Shown: piece by piece, positions 16,691 to 27,146 of the stretch
Layout: the number at the start of each line of letters is the position of its first letter
Numbering within the stretch: the first letter of the stretch is position 1
Source: Paracoccus alkenifer
GTDB lineage: Bacteria; Pseudomonadota; Alphaproteobacteria; Rhodobacterales; Rhodobacteraceae
Assembly (NCBI RefSeq): GCF_900108405.1
Contig: NZ_FNXG01000003.1
Location: forward strand, 317,501 to 381,500
DNA: 64,000 bases
Direction: 5' to 3'
Notes under the pieces: model-generated
Told to the model about the DNA's origin: nothing
Database searches by the model: none
The model's input: the letters and a program-made list of their open reading frames with translations, nothing else
Position numbers and translations under genes: made by a program

Positions 16691-17059
16691 TTACTTCTTC
16701 TTGCCGGCGATGGGCTTTGCCGGGCCCTTGCGGGTGCGGGCGTTGGTATGGGTGCGCTGGCCGCGCACGGGCAGGCCGCGGCGGTGACGCAGGCCGCGAT
16801 AGGAACCCAGGTCCATCATCCGCTTGATGTTCATCTGGGTGTCGCGGCGCAGGTCGCCCTCGACGGACAGGTTCGCGTCGATGTATTCGCGGATTTGCAG
16901 GACTTCGGCGTCCGACAGGTCGTTCACGCGGCGGGCCGGGTCGATGCCGACAGCCTGGACGATCTGTTCGGCATACATGGGGCCGATGCCGTGGATATAT
17001 TGCAGCGCGATCGGGACGCGCTTGCCGGTCGGGATATTGACGCCAGCGATACGGGCCAA
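16691..17059 (-). CDS. rpsM: 30S ribosomal protein S13
   Basis: This 122-residue protein is S13 of the small-subunit head; it contacts the P-site tRNA and bridges to the large subunit. The start [15 protein letters not shown], the HxH region [14 protein letters not shown] and the basic C-terminus [13 protein letters not shown] are diagnostic. It follows adk after a 182-bp gap that contains two hairpins. Confidence 0.98.
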   Translation of the reverse strand: MARIAGVNIPTGKRVPIALQYIHGIGPMYAEQIVQAVGIDPARRVNDLSDAEVLQIREYIDANLSVEGDLRRDTQMNIKRMMDLGSYRGLRHRRGLPVRGQRTHTNARTRKGPAKPIAGKKK

Positions 17060-17082
17060 AGCCGTTCTTCCTTTTACGTTGC

Positions 17083-17108
17083 GGTTCCGTAGTGCCGGAA
17101 CCTTTTTT
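17083..17108. other. Hairpin with adjacent T-run in the adk-rpsM gap
   Basis: A perfect 7-bp stem (17083-17089 with 17096-17102) is followed on the plus strand by six T. No plus-strand gene needs it. In the minus-strand rpsM leader it forms a hairpin without a T-tract, so it may be a regulatory or stabilising structure. A second stem (17117-17123 with 17139-17145) lies just upstream in the leader. Confidence 0.45.
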
Positions 17109-17241
17109 CACAACCAATGGCCCTCGGCATCGCGCCTCGGGCCATCGCTTCACCCCGCGTGGGTGATTCTCGGATGAGATGCCTGCGGTTAAAGTATCGC
17201 GCGCCCCGCGTCAACAGGACGCCGGGCCGCGCAAGCCGGTT

Positions 17242-17901
17242 TCAGCCGCCGATCCGGTCCACGATTTCGGCGACCTGACGCCCCACCTCGTCCATTTCCG
17301 CCATGCCGTCGACGGGGGCGAGGGTCTTCTTGGCATAGTAATACCCCACCAGCGGCGAGGTCTTTTTATAGTATTCCATCAGCCGGGTCTTGAGGCTTTC
17401 AGGGTTGTCGTCGGCACGCCGCTTCATGTCGGTGCTGCCGCAGGCGTCGCATTTGCCGGTCTCTTTCGTGGGCCGGGTGGCGTCGTGATAGACCTCGCCA
17501 CAGTTGCCGCAGGTATAGCGGCCGGACACGCGGTCGACCAGCGCCTCGTCGTCGACGCGCATCTCGATCACCGCGTCGATCTTGCGGCCCATGCCGGCCA
17601 GCAGCTCTTCCAGCGCATCGGCCTGCGGCAGGGTGCGCGGAAACCCGTCAAAGATGAAACCGGGGGCCTCGACCGTGTCCAGTTTCTCGCGGATCAGGCC
17701 GATCACGATCTCATCCGTGACCAGCTGGCCGCGGTCCATCACATCGGCCACGATCTTGCCCATCTCGGTGCCCGAGCTGCGCGCATCGCGCAGCATGTCG
17801 CCGGTGGAAAGCTGCACCAGCCCCCGCTCTTCGACCAGAGTGCGGGCCTGGGTGCCCTTGCCCGCGCCGGGCGGCCCCAACAGGATGATGTTGATCGTCA
17901 C
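17242..17901 (-). CDS. adk: Adenylate kinase (zinc-binding LID form)
   Basis: This 219-residue enzyme interconverts ATP plus AMP and two ADP. The P-loop is [11 protein letters not shown] at the N-terminus, and the FDGFPRT motif is near residue 85. The LID carries two Cys pairs (Cys131/134 and Cys151/154), which form the structural zinc site seen in Gram-positive and many alphaproteobacterial enzymes. It sits between secY and rpsM, the common alphaproteobacterial order. Confidence 0.97.
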   Translation of the reverse strand: MTINIILLGPPGAGKGTQARTLVEERGLVQLSTGDMLRDARSSGTEMGKIVADVMDRGQLVTDEIVIGLIREKLDTVEAPGFIFDGFPRTLPQADALEELLAGMGRKIDAVIEMRVDDEALVDRVSGRYTCGNCGEVYHDATRPTKETGKCDACGSTDMKRRADDNPESLKTRLMEYYKKTSPLVGYYYAKKTLAPVDGMAEMDEVGRQVAEIVDRIGG

Positions 17902-17967
17902 GCGGTGTCCCCTTTCGGTATTCTTCAGTTCGATTGCCCGTCCAAAGGCTCCGTTATCAAGCGGTTG

Positions 17968-19338
<1,371 letters not shown>

Positions 19339-19388
19339 GACTGCCCCTTTGTCTGTCGGCCGACCCACACCGGCGGGGCCGGATTTGG

Positions 19389-19423
19389 CAGCGCCGCCGA
19401 CCGTTGCCGGTTCGGCGGCGCTG
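19389..19423. other. Perfect 12-bp hairpin in the rplO-secY gap
   Basis: Arms 19389-19400 and 19412-19423 are exact inverted copies, with an 11-base loop. There is no T-tract on the transcribed strand. It may be an RNA-processing or stability element separating secY from the ribosomal protein message. Confidence 0.6.
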
Positions 19424-19482
19424 GAAAAACCTGTCCGCTATCTAGGCGGCGCCGGGCGCCGCTTCAACAGCCATTCCGCCGC

Positions 19483-19971
19483 TTACTCGGCCGCAGGCTC
19501 TGCCGCCGCAACCGCGCGCGTCAGGGTCAGCGAACCGCCCGCAGCCTCGACCGCCGCGGCCGCCGCAGCCGAAGCCCCGGCCAGCGTCAGTTTCAGCGCG
19601 GTTTTCAGCTCACCCTTGGCCAGCAGGCGGATGCCGTCGCGCTTGTGATTGGTGGCACCGGCGGCGACCAGCGCATCCTCGTCCAGTTCGGCGCCAGCGG
19701 CGAATTTACCAGCCTCGACCATCTTTTGCAGCTGGCCAAGGTTGACGACGGCGAATTCCAGCCGGTTCGGCTTGGAAAAGCCGCGCTTGGGCAGGCGGCG
19801 ATACAGCGGCATCTGGCCGCCTTCGTAGCCGTTCAGCGCGACGCCGGAACGCGAGGTCTGGCCCTTGATGCCGCGACCGCCGGTCTTGCCCTTGCCCGAA
19901 CCCGGGCCGCGGCCGATGCGCTTTTTCTTGCGGTTGGCGCCGTCGTTGTCGCGAAGCTCGTTCAGTTTCAT
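19483..19971 (-). CDS. rplO: 50S ribosomal protein L15
   Basis: This 162-residue protein is L15, a late-assembling large-subunit protein. The N-terminal [20 protein letters not shown] and [15 protein letters not shown] blocks and the [12 protein letters not shown] motif are diagnostic. The C-terminus ends in an Ala/Glu-rich tail. Unlike the usual spc operon it is not next to rpmD: about 5.9 kb of unrelated genes separate them, so it needs its own promoter, possibly at 20076-20102. Confidence 0.97.
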   Translation of the reverse strand: MKLNELRDNDGANRKKKRIGRGPGSGKGKTGGRGIKGQTSRSGVALNGYEGGQMPLYRRLPKRGFSKPNRLEFAVVNLGQLQKMVEAGKFAAGAELDEDALVAAGATNHKRDGIRLLAKGELKTALKLTLAGASAAAAAAVEAAGGSLTLTRAVAAAEPAAE

Positions 19972-20075
19972 GTCGCTATCTCCCTTGCCGGAAACACCCC
20001 AACAGCGACAAAGGGGCGCACGCGGACTGATGAATCACTGTGCAGCCGGGGCATGGCCCTCGGCGACTGCCGGGG

Positions 20076-20102
20076 TCTATAGCGGCCGCGGCCGCAATGC
20101 AA
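20076..20102 (-). promoter_or_regulatory. Candidate promoter for rplO-secY-adk-rpsM-rpsK-rpoA-rplQ
   Basis: On the minus strand TTGCAT (-35, 20097-20102) and TATAGA (-10, 20076-20081) are separated by 15 bases. The spacing is short and the match modest. A promoter is expected in this gap because rplO is cut off from the rest of the spc genes. Confidence 0.33.
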
Positions 20103-20113
20103 GGCCCCGCGGG

Positions 20114-20935
20114 TCAGCCTGCGAACACCTCAAGCGGCAGATCCTCGGCCTGGGCCAGCGCGCGACATTCCGCCATCGTCATCGCCGCAAAGAACCCGGA
20201 AGGGTCGTCCCCGGCCCGCGCATCCAGCCGCGCCTTGAAATGCGGCTCGAACGCGGCGCAGGCGACATGGCCGTCCGCAAGCGCATAGATCGCATATTCC
20301 GGCCGCGCCCCGGACAGGATCCCGCCCGCCACGGTCACGCCGTGGCGCACGGGCGCGGCAAAGCGCTCGGCCGCCTGCCGCAGCCCCACGGGCGCATGAC
20401 GGCCCGGCCGGCCACGTTCGCGCCCCAGCAGCAGCGCCGCCGCGGCGCCGGCCGCGGCCTCGGCCCCCGCCAGATCGGCCAGCAGCGTGCGCGGCATCGC
20501 GGCCCCCTGCAACAGCCCCGCGGCGGCCTGATAGGTCAGGTCGTGTCCGGGCACGTCGGGGGCATCGGTGTCGCCCACGATCTCGACCCAGCACAGCGCC
20601 GGGTTCAGCGCCGCCAGCGCCGGCACGGTGATGCCCAGCCGCTCCAGCGCCGCGCGGCGGTGGCTGGAAATCAGCAGGTCCGCCCCGCGCAGCAGCTCGT
20701 GAAACCGCGCCTTGCCGTCGTCGGCGCGCAGGTCGACCGTCTCGACGCTGGCCGCGCGGTTGATCTCGGCATACCAGCCGGGCATGGCGTGGCCGGTCAG
20801 GTCGCCGGTGGGAGGCTCGATCTTGACGATCTCCATCCCCTGCGCGGCAAGGATCGCGGCGGCAGCGGGCCCGGGCACGTTGATGGCCATGCAGATGGCG
20901 CGCAGGCCGGAAAGGGGCAGGTCGTCGGTCATCAT
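20114..20935 (-). CDS. CaiB/BaiF-family class III CoA-transferase, short form
   Basis: This 273-residue protein resembles class III CoA-transferases and alpha-methylacyl-CoA racemases. The N-terminal domain PLSGLRAICMAINVPGPAA, the EIVKIEPPTGD motif and a DLTYQAAAG segment are present. The catalytic Asp is likely Asp154 in LLADLAGAEA. It is roughly 100 residues shorter than most relatives (360-430), so the second interlocked domain is reduced. It may form a distinct short subfamily. It is divergent from the acyl-CoA synthetase gene. Confidence 0.72.
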   Translation of the reverse strand: MMTDDLPLSGLRAICMAINVPGPAAAAILAAQGMEIVKIEPPTGDLTGHAMPGWYAEINRAASVETVDLRADDGKARFHELLRGADLLISSHRRAALERLGITVPALAALNPALCWVEIVGDTDAPDVPGHDLTYQAAAGLLQGAAMPRTLLADLAGAEAAAGAAAALLLGRERGRPGRHAPVGLRQAAERFAAPVRHGVTVAGGILSGARPEYAIYALADGHVACAAFEPHFKARLDARAGDDPSGFFAAMTMAECRALAQAEDLPLEVFAG

Positions 20936-21108
20936 CGTCTCCGCTGGTTTCACGCCAGCTTGCATGAGCCGGCGGCGGGTTCAACAGCAGCGCCCGGCTG
21001 CGGCCGCTGTGCCGGACCTTGCGTCACGATGGCGCGGACCTTGCGGCAAGGCGTCGGCCCTGCGCAAAGTGTATCAGGCAGAAACGAAGGCAGAGGAAAA
21101 GGGAAACC

Positions 21109-22764
21109 ATGCTTCTGGGCAAGATGATGCACCAGCCGCTGACCGTGGGATCGCTGATCGACCATGCCGCGCGCTATCATGGCGACACCGAGATCGTGTC
21201 GGCGCTGACCGAGGGCGGCTTTGAACGCACCGACTGGGCCACGGTCGGCGAGAATGCCCGCCGCATCGGCTCGGCCCTGCAAGGGCGCGGGCTGGAACCC
21301 GGCGACCGCGTGGGCACGCTGGCATGGAACAACCGCCGGCACCTGGAACTGTATTTCGGCGTTCCCGGCATGGGCATGGTCTGCCACACGCTGAACCCGC
21401 GGCTGGCGCCCGAGCAGCTGGCCTATATCGTGAACCACGCCACCGACCGGATGCTGTTCATCGAGCGGGGCTTTGTCCCGGTCATCGCCGCGATCCGCGA
21501 CCAGCTGACCACGCTGCGCGGCGTGGTCATGCTGGGGCCGCGCGACGAATCGGCCGCGGCCGAACTGCCCGGGCTGCTGTTTTACGAAGACCTGCTGGCC
21601 GAGGGCGACCCCGCCGCCCCCTGGGCCGAGGTGGATGAAACCGCGCCCTCGTCGCTGTGCTATACCTCGGGGACGACCGGCAACCCCAAGGGGGTGCTGT
21701 ATTCGCACCGCTCGACGCTGCTGCACGCGCTTTGCGTCAACAACCGCGACGGGCTGGCGATCAGCGCATCCGATTCGCTGATGCCGGTGGTGCCGATGTT
21801 CCACGTCAACGCCTGGGGCACGCCCTATGCCGCCGCCGCCGTGGGCGCACGGCTGGTGCTGCCGGGGCCGCGGCTGGACGGCGACAGCCTTGCGCGGCTG
21901 ATCATCGACGAATCGGTGACCATCGCCGCCGGCGTGCCGACAATCTGGCTGGGGCTGCTGAACGCGCTGGACGGGATGGACGAAAAGCCGGTCAGCCTGC
22001 GGCGCACCATCGTCGGCGGCTCGGCGCTGCCGCCCTCGATGCGCGCGGCGTTCCGCGACCGCTACGGGGTCGAGCTGATCCACGCCTGGGGCATGACGGA
22101 AACCAGCCCGCTGGGCACGCTGAACGCGCCCCTGGCCAAACATGCCGCGCTGAGCGCCGCCGAGCAGGACCAGATCGGCAACGGACAGGGCCGCCCGCCC
22201 TACGGCGTCGAGCTGCGCGTGGTTAACGCCGACGGCACCCTGCTGCCCGACGATGGCGAGACCGAGGGCCAGTTGCAGATCCGCGGCCACTGGATCGTGG
22301 ACCATTACTTCGGTCAGGAAAAATCGACGCTGACCTGGGACGGCTGGTTCGACACCGGCGATATTTCCACCATCGACCCCGACGGCTACATGGTGATCCG
22401 CGATCGCGCCAAGGACATCATCAAGTCGGGCGGCGAATGGATTTCCACCGTCGATCTGGAAAATATCGCCGTCGCCCACCCCAAGGTCGCCAATGCCGCC
22501 GCCATCGCCGCGCGGCATCCGAAATGGGACGAGCGCCCGGTGATCTGCGCCCAGAAACGCCCGCAAAGCGACCTGACCGAGGACGAGCTGCTGGCCTTTT
22601 ACGACGGCAAGGTGCCGCGCTGGCAGAAACCCGACCGGGTGATCTTTGTGGAAACCCTGCCGCTGGGCGCCACCGGCAAGGTGGTCAAGGCGACCCTGCG
22701 CGAGACCTATGGCGATGTGCTGTGGGATGACGCCCTGGCCGAGATGGAGGCTGAGAACGGCTAA
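21109..22764 (+). CDS. Acyl-CoA synthetase (AMP-forming, AlkK/DmdB-like)
   Basis: This 551-residue ANL-superfamily enzyme activates a carboxylic acid to its CoA thioester through an acyl-adenylate. The AMP motif [12 protein letters not shown], the WGMTETSP motif and the C-terminal [12 protein letters not shown] hinge with the GATGKVVK lysine are intact. The closest groups I recall are medium-chain fatty-acid ligases (AlkK) and 3-methylmercaptopropionate-CoA ligase DmdB; motif reading does not separate these. The start follows GAGGAAAAGGG. It is part of the block inserted between rpmD and rplO. Confidence 0.85.
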   Translation: MLLGKMMHQPLTVGSLIDHAARYHGDTEIVSALTEGGFERTDWATVGENARRIGSALQGRGLEPGDRVGTLAWNNRRHLELYFGVPGMGMVCHTLNPRLAPEQLAYIVNHATDRMLFIERGFVPVIAAIRDQLTTLRGVVMLGPRDESAAAELPGLLFYEDLLAEGDPAAPWAEVDETAPSSLCYTSGTTGNPKGVLYSHRSTLLHALCVNNRDGLAISASDSLMPVVPMFHVNAWGTPYAAAAVGARLVLPGPRLDGDSLARLIIDESVTIAAGVPTIWLGLLNALDGMDEKPVSLRRTIVGGSALPPSMRAAFRDRYGVELIHAWGMTETSPLGTLNAPLAKHAALSAAEQDQIGNGQGRPPYGVELRVVNADGTLLPDDGETEGQLQIRGHWIVDHYFGQEKSTLTWDGWFDTGDISTIDPDGYMVIRDRAKDIIKSGGEWISTVDLENIAVAHPKVANAAAIAARHPKWDERPVICAQKRPQSDLTEDELLAFYDGKVPRWQKPDRVIFVETLPLGATGKVVKATLRETYGDVLWDDALAEMEAENG

Positions 22765-22789
22765 GGCCGCGCCGCGCTGCGCGACCGGA

Positions 22790-22841
22790 GCGGGGGTTTT
22801 CCACCCCCGCGCCCCCGGAGGATATTTCCGGTGATGAAGAA
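22790..22841 (+). repeat. Dispersed intergenic repeat, copy C (GGATATTT family)
   Basis: The hairpin CGGGGGT...ACCCCCG is followed by GCCCCCGGAGGATATTT and then GATGAAGA. It is 25 bp past the acyl-CoA synthetase stop and may end that transcript. Confidence 0.55.
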
Positions 22842-22884
22842 TGCAGGGCGATGCGCCGTCAGTCCAGCGCATCGCCGGTTCAGG

Positions 22885-24336
22885 TCAAGCGTCGGGATCC
22901 CAGCCCGAGATCTGCTTGGAGTCCATGAATTCCTCAAGCCCCCAGACGCCGCCTTCGCGGGCGCGGCCCGACGCCTTGACGCCGCCAAAGGGCGAGCCGC
23001 GGCCGCGGCTGGTCCCGTTCATCTCGACCATGCCCGATTGCAGCTGCCTTGCCAGCCGGTTGCGACGGGCGCCGTCCGCGGTCTGCACATAGTTGGTCAG
23101 GCCGTAAGGGGTGTCGTTGGCGATGGCGATGGCTTCGTCCTCGGTGTCAAAGGGGATGATCGACAGCACCGGGCCAAAGATTTCCTGCTGCGCGATGGTC
23201 ATGTCGTTGCTGACATCCGCGAACACCGTGGGGCGGACGAAATAGCCGCGGTTGACGCCCTCGGGCAGGCCGGGGCCGCCGGCGACCAGCCGCGCGCCCT
23301 CGTCGATGCCGGTCTGGATCAGGTCCTGGATCTTGTCCCACTGCTGCTTGCTGACCACCGGGCCGATGTGGCGGCCCTCGTCATGGGCGCTGCCGACGCG
23401 GGTGTTTTCGGCGACCGCGCGGGCGCGTTCGATCGCCGCCTCGTATAGCGGGCGTTCGACCAGCATCCGGGTCGGGGCGTTGCAGGACTGGCCGGTGTTG
23501 TAGAAACAGTGCTTGGCGCCGCGTTCCACCGCCTTGTCGTCGGCATCGGCAAAGATCAGGTTCGCGCCCTTGCCGCCCAGCTCGAGCACCACCTTTTTCA
23601 TCGAATCGGCCGCGGCCTTGGTGATCGCGATGCCCGCGCGGGTCGAGCCGGTGAAAGACACCATGTCCACATCCTTGTGGGTCGACAGCTGCGTGCCCAC
23701 CCCTGCCCCGTCCCCGTTCACCAGGTTGAACACGCCCTTGGGGAAACCTGCCTCGGCCATCATCTCGGCAAACACCATCGACGACAGCGGCGCGATTTCC
23801 GACGGCTTGAGCACCACCGTGTTGCCCGCCAGCACCGCGGCCACGACCTTGAGCGTGACCTGGTTCATCGGCCAGTTCCACGGCGTGATCAGCGCCACCA
23901 CCCCGATCGGCTCCCACGCCGTCATCGCGGTCGGGGCATGGGGGCCAAGGGGGCGGATGAACTTGAAATCGCGGAACGCGTCGATGAAGGTCGCGATATG
24001 GGACGACCCCGCGCCGGCCTGATCGGCCCTCGACATCGAGGTGGGCGCCCCCATCTCGCAGGTCATCGCGCGGGCCACGTCGTCGTTGCGCCGCTGGTAG
24101 ATTTCCAGCAGCCGCTCGACATGGGCCAGCCGCTTGGCCGGGGGCGTGGCGGACCAGGCCGGAAACGCCGCCCTTGCCGCCGCCACCGCCCGGTCGGTAT
24201 CCTGCTGCCCGCCCAGCGAGATCACCGCAAAACCTTCCTCAGTCGAGGGGTCGATCACCTCAAGATCATCGGGCGCCGCGGGGTCCACCCATGCGCCGTC
24301 GATATAGAATTTCCGCCTGTCCTCCAGCCCGGCCAT
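22885..24336 (-). CDS. NAD(P)+-dependent aldehyde dehydrogenase
   Basis: This 483-residue class-I/II-type aldehyde dehydrogenase oxidises an aldehyde to its acid. The catalytic residues are Asn154 (TPWNWPMN), Glu252 (LELGGKGANLIF) and Cys285 (NTGQSCNAPTR), and the cofactor segment FTGSTRAG is intact. The start at 24336 follows the ALDH domain boundary. The substrate is not evident. It is divergent from the peroxiredoxin gene and lies in the insertion between ribosomal operon parts. Confidence 0.9.
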   Translation of the reverse strand: MAGLEDRRKFYIDGAWVDPAAPDDLEVIDPSTEEGFAVISLGGQQDTDRAVAAARAAFPAWSATPPAKRLAHVERLLEIYQRRNDDVARAMTCEMGAPTSMSRADQAGAGSSHIATFIDAFRDFKFIRPLGPHAPTAMTAWEPIGVVALITPWNWPMNQVTLKVVAAVLAGNTVVLKPSEIAPLSSMVFAEMMAEAGFPKGVFNLVNGDGAGVGTQLSTHKDVDMVSFTGSTRAGIAITKAAADSMKKVVLELGGKGANLIFADADDKAVERGAKHCFYNTGQSCNAPTRMLVERPLYEAAIERARAVAENTRVGSAHDEGRHIGPVVSKQQWDKIQDLIQTGIDEGARLVAGGPGLPEGVNRGYFVRPTVFADVSNDMTIAQQEIFGPVLSIIPFDTEDEAIAIANDTPYGLTNYVQTADGARRNRLARQLQSGMVEMNGTSRGRGSPFGGVKASGRAREGGVWGLEEFMDSKQISGWDPDA

Positions 24337-24528
24337 CGCCTGCACTCCGCTATCTATCTGTGTCGGCGGCAAGGGTTGCACCGCAGCCGGCCCGGCGCAA
24401 GGTCGGCAAAGCCGGCGATCTGGCCGGCACACCGGGCAATCCGACCGGCGCCCTCTGGTAATCGGGGGCGCCGGCCCTATCTGAACAGTCTGGCCCTGAA
24501 CAACCTCCCAACAACAAGGATCACCGAA

Positions 24529-25185
24529 TTGTCCCTGCGCATCAATGATATCGCCCCCGACTTCACTGCCGAGACCACCGACGGCGAGATCAGCTTTCAC
24601 GAATGGCTGGGGGACAGCTATGGGATCATCTTCAGCCATCCCAAGGACTTCACCCCCGTCTGCACGACCGAGTTCGGCGCGGTGGCCCGTCTGGCCGAGG
24701 AATGGGAAAAGCGCGGCACCAAGGTGGTGGGCGTGTCGGTCGATTCAGTCGAAGACCACCTGAAGTGGAAACGCGACATCGAGACCTTTGCCAACTGCCC
24801 GGCGAATTTCGCCATCATCGACGACACCTCGCTGACGGTCGCCAAGCTTTACGACATGCTGCCGGCCGAGGCGTATCTGCCCGACGGGCGCACCGCCAAT
24901 GACAGCGCCACGGTCCGCACCGTCTATATCATCGGTCCCGACAAGAAGGTGCGGCTGATGATGACCTATCCAATGTCGGTGGGCCGCAACTTTGCGGAAA
25001 TCCTGCGGGCGCTGGATGCGGTGCAGGCCACCGACGGCGTGCCGATCGCGACCCCGGCCGACTGGCGCCCGGGCGAGGACGTGATCGCCGCGCTGTCGCT
25101 GACCGACGAGCAGGCCGAGGCCAAGTTCGGCCGCGTGGACCGCAAGCTGCCCTATCTGCGCTTCGTGTCCCAGCCCGGACGCTGA
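24529..25185 (+). CDS. 1-Cys peroxiredoxin (Prx6 family)
   Basis: This 218-residue thiol peroxidase reduces hydrogen peroxide and organic hydroperoxides. The peroxidatic cysteine is Cys45 in HPKDFTPVCTTEFG, the Prx6 signature. The C-terminal WRPGEDVIAALSLTDEQA domain is present. A TTG start at 24529 is chosen because an AAGGA site lies eight bases upstream and the protein then begins at the family's usual MSLRINDIAPDF. A long upstream open frame is a shadow over the aldehyde dehydrogenase gene. Confidence 0.92.
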   Translation: MSLRINDIAPDFTAETTDGEISFHEWLGDSYGIIFSHPKDFTPVCTTEFGAVARLAEEWEKRGTKVVGVSVDSVEDHLKWKRDIETFANCPANFAIIDDTSLTVAKLYDMLPAEAYLPDGRTANDSATVRTVYIIGPDKKVRLMMTYPMSVGRNFAEILRALDAVQATDGVPIATPADWRPGEDVIAALSLTDEQAEAKFGRVDRKLPYLRFVSQPGR

Positions 25186-25220
25186 GCCACGGCCAGAGGA
25201 ACGGATCCCGCGAAATGAAA

Positions 25221-25244
25221 ACGCCCCGGCAACCGCCGGGGCGT
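25221..25244. terminator. Bidirectional terminator between peroxiredoxin and I78 lipoprotein
   Basis: A perfect 10-bp stem (25221-25230 with 25235-25244) and 4-base loop lie between convergent genes. The minus-strand exit has TTTTCATTT; the plus exit has ATTTCG. It can serve both. Confidence 0.65.
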
Positions 25245-25273
25245 ATTTCGTCGGGGTGATCCCCCGGCGCAGA

Positions 25274-25561
25274 TCAGCCGCAGCTGACCTTTACCAGCGT
25301 GCCCGAGCGGTTGTATTCGAAATTCACCCGGTTCGGGTTGAAGTCCGCGGTGACCGGATCGCCGGTGCGATAGTGGCGATAGACCGTGCCGGCGGGCAGC
25401 GAAATCGCGGGCGAACGCTCGCCCACATATTGCGCGTAATCGGTCGCAATGCAGGTTTCGGGGCCTTCGGGCACGATGATGGTCGTCGTCGAGGGCGGCG
25501 GCGCACAGGCAGCAAGCGCAGCAGTTCCCCCGATTGCGGCGATGATGACAGGCAGGCGCAT
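25274..25561 (-). CDS. I78-family peptidase-inhibitor lipoprotein
   Basis: This 95-codon protein has a lipoprotein signal (MRLPVIIAAIGGTAALAAC, lipidated Cys19) followed by a short linker and an Inhibitor_I78-type domain. The expected features are an early Cys, a D-Y-x-x-Y-V-G-x-x-S start of the domain and the C-terminal VKVSCG. The start follows an AAGGAGTCTGCC site. It could inhibit periplasmic serine proteases such as subtilisins, as the family's founding member does, but most members have no known target. Confidence 0.75.
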   Translation of the reverse strand: MRLPVIIAAIGGTAALAACAPPPSTTTIIVPEGPETCIATDYAQYVGERSPAISLPAGTVYRHYRTGDPVTADFNPNRVNFEYNRSGTLVKVSCG

Positions 25562-25680
25562 GGCAGACTCCTTTGTATCCATTACCTCTTCAAGCCTGGC
25601 TGCGGCCGGTTGGTTCCCTGGCACGGAATTATCAGCGGGCTTGTGCCGGTAGCGCAATGACGCGGCGGCGGCCGGGTTGC

Positions 25681-25745
25681 AGAAGGGGGCTTCTGCCCCC
25701 ATCGCCTGCGGCGATTCCCCCGAGGATATTTGCGGCAAGATGAAA
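25681..25745 (+). repeat. Dispersed intergenic repeat, copy D (GGATATTT family)
   Basis: GGGGGCTTCTGCCCCC forms a hairpin, followed by CCCCCGAGGATATTTGCGG and CAAGATGAAAG. It has the same order of parts as the other four copies. Confidence 0.6.
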
Positions 25746-25860
25746 GCGCGCGGGCGGCACGGGACCGGAAACGCCCCGGGCGGATCAACCGGGCGCAGGC
25801 AGCGACGGGTTTTCCCCGTTCTTCCGGCTGCCGAACAAAGACAATTATCTGCAAAACATG

Positions 25861-25880
25861 AGGGGCGCCGAAGCGCCCCT
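25861..25880 (-). terminator. UUCG-loop terminator after rpmD
   Basis: A perfect 8-bp stem (25861-25868 with 25873-25880) with loop TTCG on the minus strand lies four bases past the rpmD stop, followed by CATGTTTTGC. UUCG tetraloops are very stable. It marks the end of the first part of the ribosomal superoperon. Confidence 0.7.
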
Positions 25881-25884
25881 GATC

Positions 25885-26070
25885 TTAGTTCTTTTCCTCG
25901 ATGATCTGCACCAGATGCGGGATCGAGTTGACCATGCCGCGGACCGCGGGGGTATCCTCGAGTTCGCGGGTGCGATGCATCTTGTTCAGCCCCAGGCCCT
26001 TGAGCGTGGCACGCTGGACGGCGGGGCGGCGGATCGGGCTGCCGATCTGCTTGACGACGATGGTTGCCAT
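25885..26070 (-). CDS. rpmD: 50S ribosomal protein L30
   Basis: This 61-residue protein is L30. The start [16 protein letters not shown] and the [21 protein letters not shown] block are diagnostic. It follows rpsE after two bases. It is the last gene before a terminator and the block that separates it from rplO, its usual neighbour. Confidence 0.97.
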   Translation of the reverse strand: MATIVVKQIGSPIRRPAVQRATLKGLGLNKMHRTRELEDTPAVRGMVNSIPHLVQIIEEKN

Positions 26071-26072
26071 GC

Positions 26073-26651
26073 TCAGGCCTCCGCGGTTTCGGCCGCCGGC
26101 GCCGCGGCGGGTTTGTCGTGCGCAGGCAGGATGTCGGCGACTTTCTTGCCGCGTCGGCTGGCCACCGAGCGGGGCGAGGCTTCGGCCTTGAGCCCGTCGA
26201 TGGTGGCGCGGATCATGTTGTAGGGGTTCTGCGACCCCAGCGACTTGGCCACCACGTCCTGCACGCCCAGCATCTCGAACACGGCGCGCATCGGGCCGCC
26301 GGCGATGATCCCGGTCCCCGGAACGGCGGTGCGCATCACCACGCGGCCGGCGCCGTGGCGCCCCTCGATGTCGTGGTGCAGGGTGCGGCCGTCGCGCAGC
26401 GGCACCCGGACCAGGCCGCGCTTGGCCTGTTCGGTCGCCTTGCGGATCGCCTCGGGCACTTCTTTCGCCTTGCCCTTGCCAAAGCCGACGCGGCCGCGCT
26501 GGTCGCCCACGACGACAAGCGCCGCAAAGCCAAAGCGCTTGCCGCCCTTGACGGTTTTCGACACGCGGTTGATCGCGACCAGACGGTCGGCGAATTCCGG
26601 GGTTTCTTCGCGCTCTTCGCGGCGGCCCCGGCGGTTGTCACGTTCTGCCAT
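26073..26651 (-). CDS. rpsE: 30S ribosomal protein S5
   Basis: This 192-residue protein is S5, involved in decoding fidelity and mRNA unwinding. The [15 protein letters not shown] motif, [19 protein letters not shown] block and the C-terminal RGKKVADIL region are present. The ATG at 26651 gives the alphaproteobacterial start [13 protein letters not shown], with an AGGGAATGCC site. It is 124 bp behind rplR, a longer gap than most in this operon. Confidence 0.97.
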   Translation of the reverse strand: MAERDNRRGRREEREETPEFADRLVAINRVSKTVKGGKRFGFAALVVVGDQRGRVGFGKGKAKEVPEAIRKATEQAKRGLVRVPLRDGRTLHHDIEGRHGAGRVVMRTAVPGTGIIAGGPMRAVFEMLGVQDVVAKSLGSQNPYNMIRATIDGLKAEASPRSVASRRGKKVADILPAHDKPAAAPAAETAEA

Positions 26652-26775
26652 GCGGCATTCCCTATCCTGTGGCGCGCGCGGCGCCGTCAATACCGATCCT
26701 GGTGGGCCGCGGCAAAGGTCGCCCCCGGATCATCGGGGCGGCGCGCCGCTTGCACGACGCGCCGCCCGCAACCGA

Positions 26776-27135
26776 TCAGAACTTCAACCCGCCCTCGCGG
26801 GCCGCATCGGCAAGCGCCTTGATCTTGCCGTGGAACAGAAAGCCGCCACGGTCGAACACGACCGTCTCGACGCCCTTGGCCTTGGCCCGTTCCGCGATCG
26901 CGGCGCCGATCTTGGCGGCAGCCTCGACGTTGTTCTTGCCGACCAGGCCCAGATCCTTTTCCAGGGTCGAGGCCGAGGCCAGCGTCACGCCCTGCGCGTC
27001 GTCGATCAGCTGCACGCTGATGTTCTTGGACGAGCGGTGGACGGACAGCCGCGGACGCCCGTCGGACATCGCGCGCAGTTTGTTCCGGACGCGCAAGCGG
27101 CGCTTCTGGAACAGTTCTCTTTTGTTCAGTGCCAT
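26776..27135 (-). CDS. rplR: 50S ribosomal protein L18
   Basis: This 119-residue protein is L18, a 5S rRNA-binding protein of the central protuberance. The [20 protein letters not shown] start, [12 protein letters not shown] block and the C-terminal [20 protein letters not shown] are diagnostic. It begins 11 bp behind rplF. Confidence 0.98.
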   Translation of the reverse strand: MALNKRELFQKRRLRVRNKLRAMSDGRPRLSVHRSSKNISVQLIDDAQGVTLASASTLEKDLGLVGKNNVEAAAKIGAAIAERAKAKGVETVVFDRGGFLFHGKIKALADAAREGGLKF

Positions 27136-27146
27136 CTGCGTGATCC

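Larger units (their letters stand above)
25562..25884. other. 323-bp gap between the I78 lipoprotein and rpmD
   Basis: I see no gene here. It holds the promoter region of the lipoprotein gene, the GGATATTT repeat copy at 25681-25745 and the rpmD terminator at 25861-25880. Confidence 0.55.

Noticed and set aside
17083..17108. Plus-strand intrinsic terminator, which would imply an antisense RNA ending in the adk-rpsM gap
   Set aside because: Hairpin plus six T is good, but I see no plus-strand promoter or gene leading to it; kept only as a hairpin feature.
23509..24528. Long upstream extension of the peroxiredoxin frame
   Set aside because: It lies antisense to the aldehyde dehydrogenase gene; a TTG start with a proper ribosome site gives the normal peroxiredoxin N-terminus.
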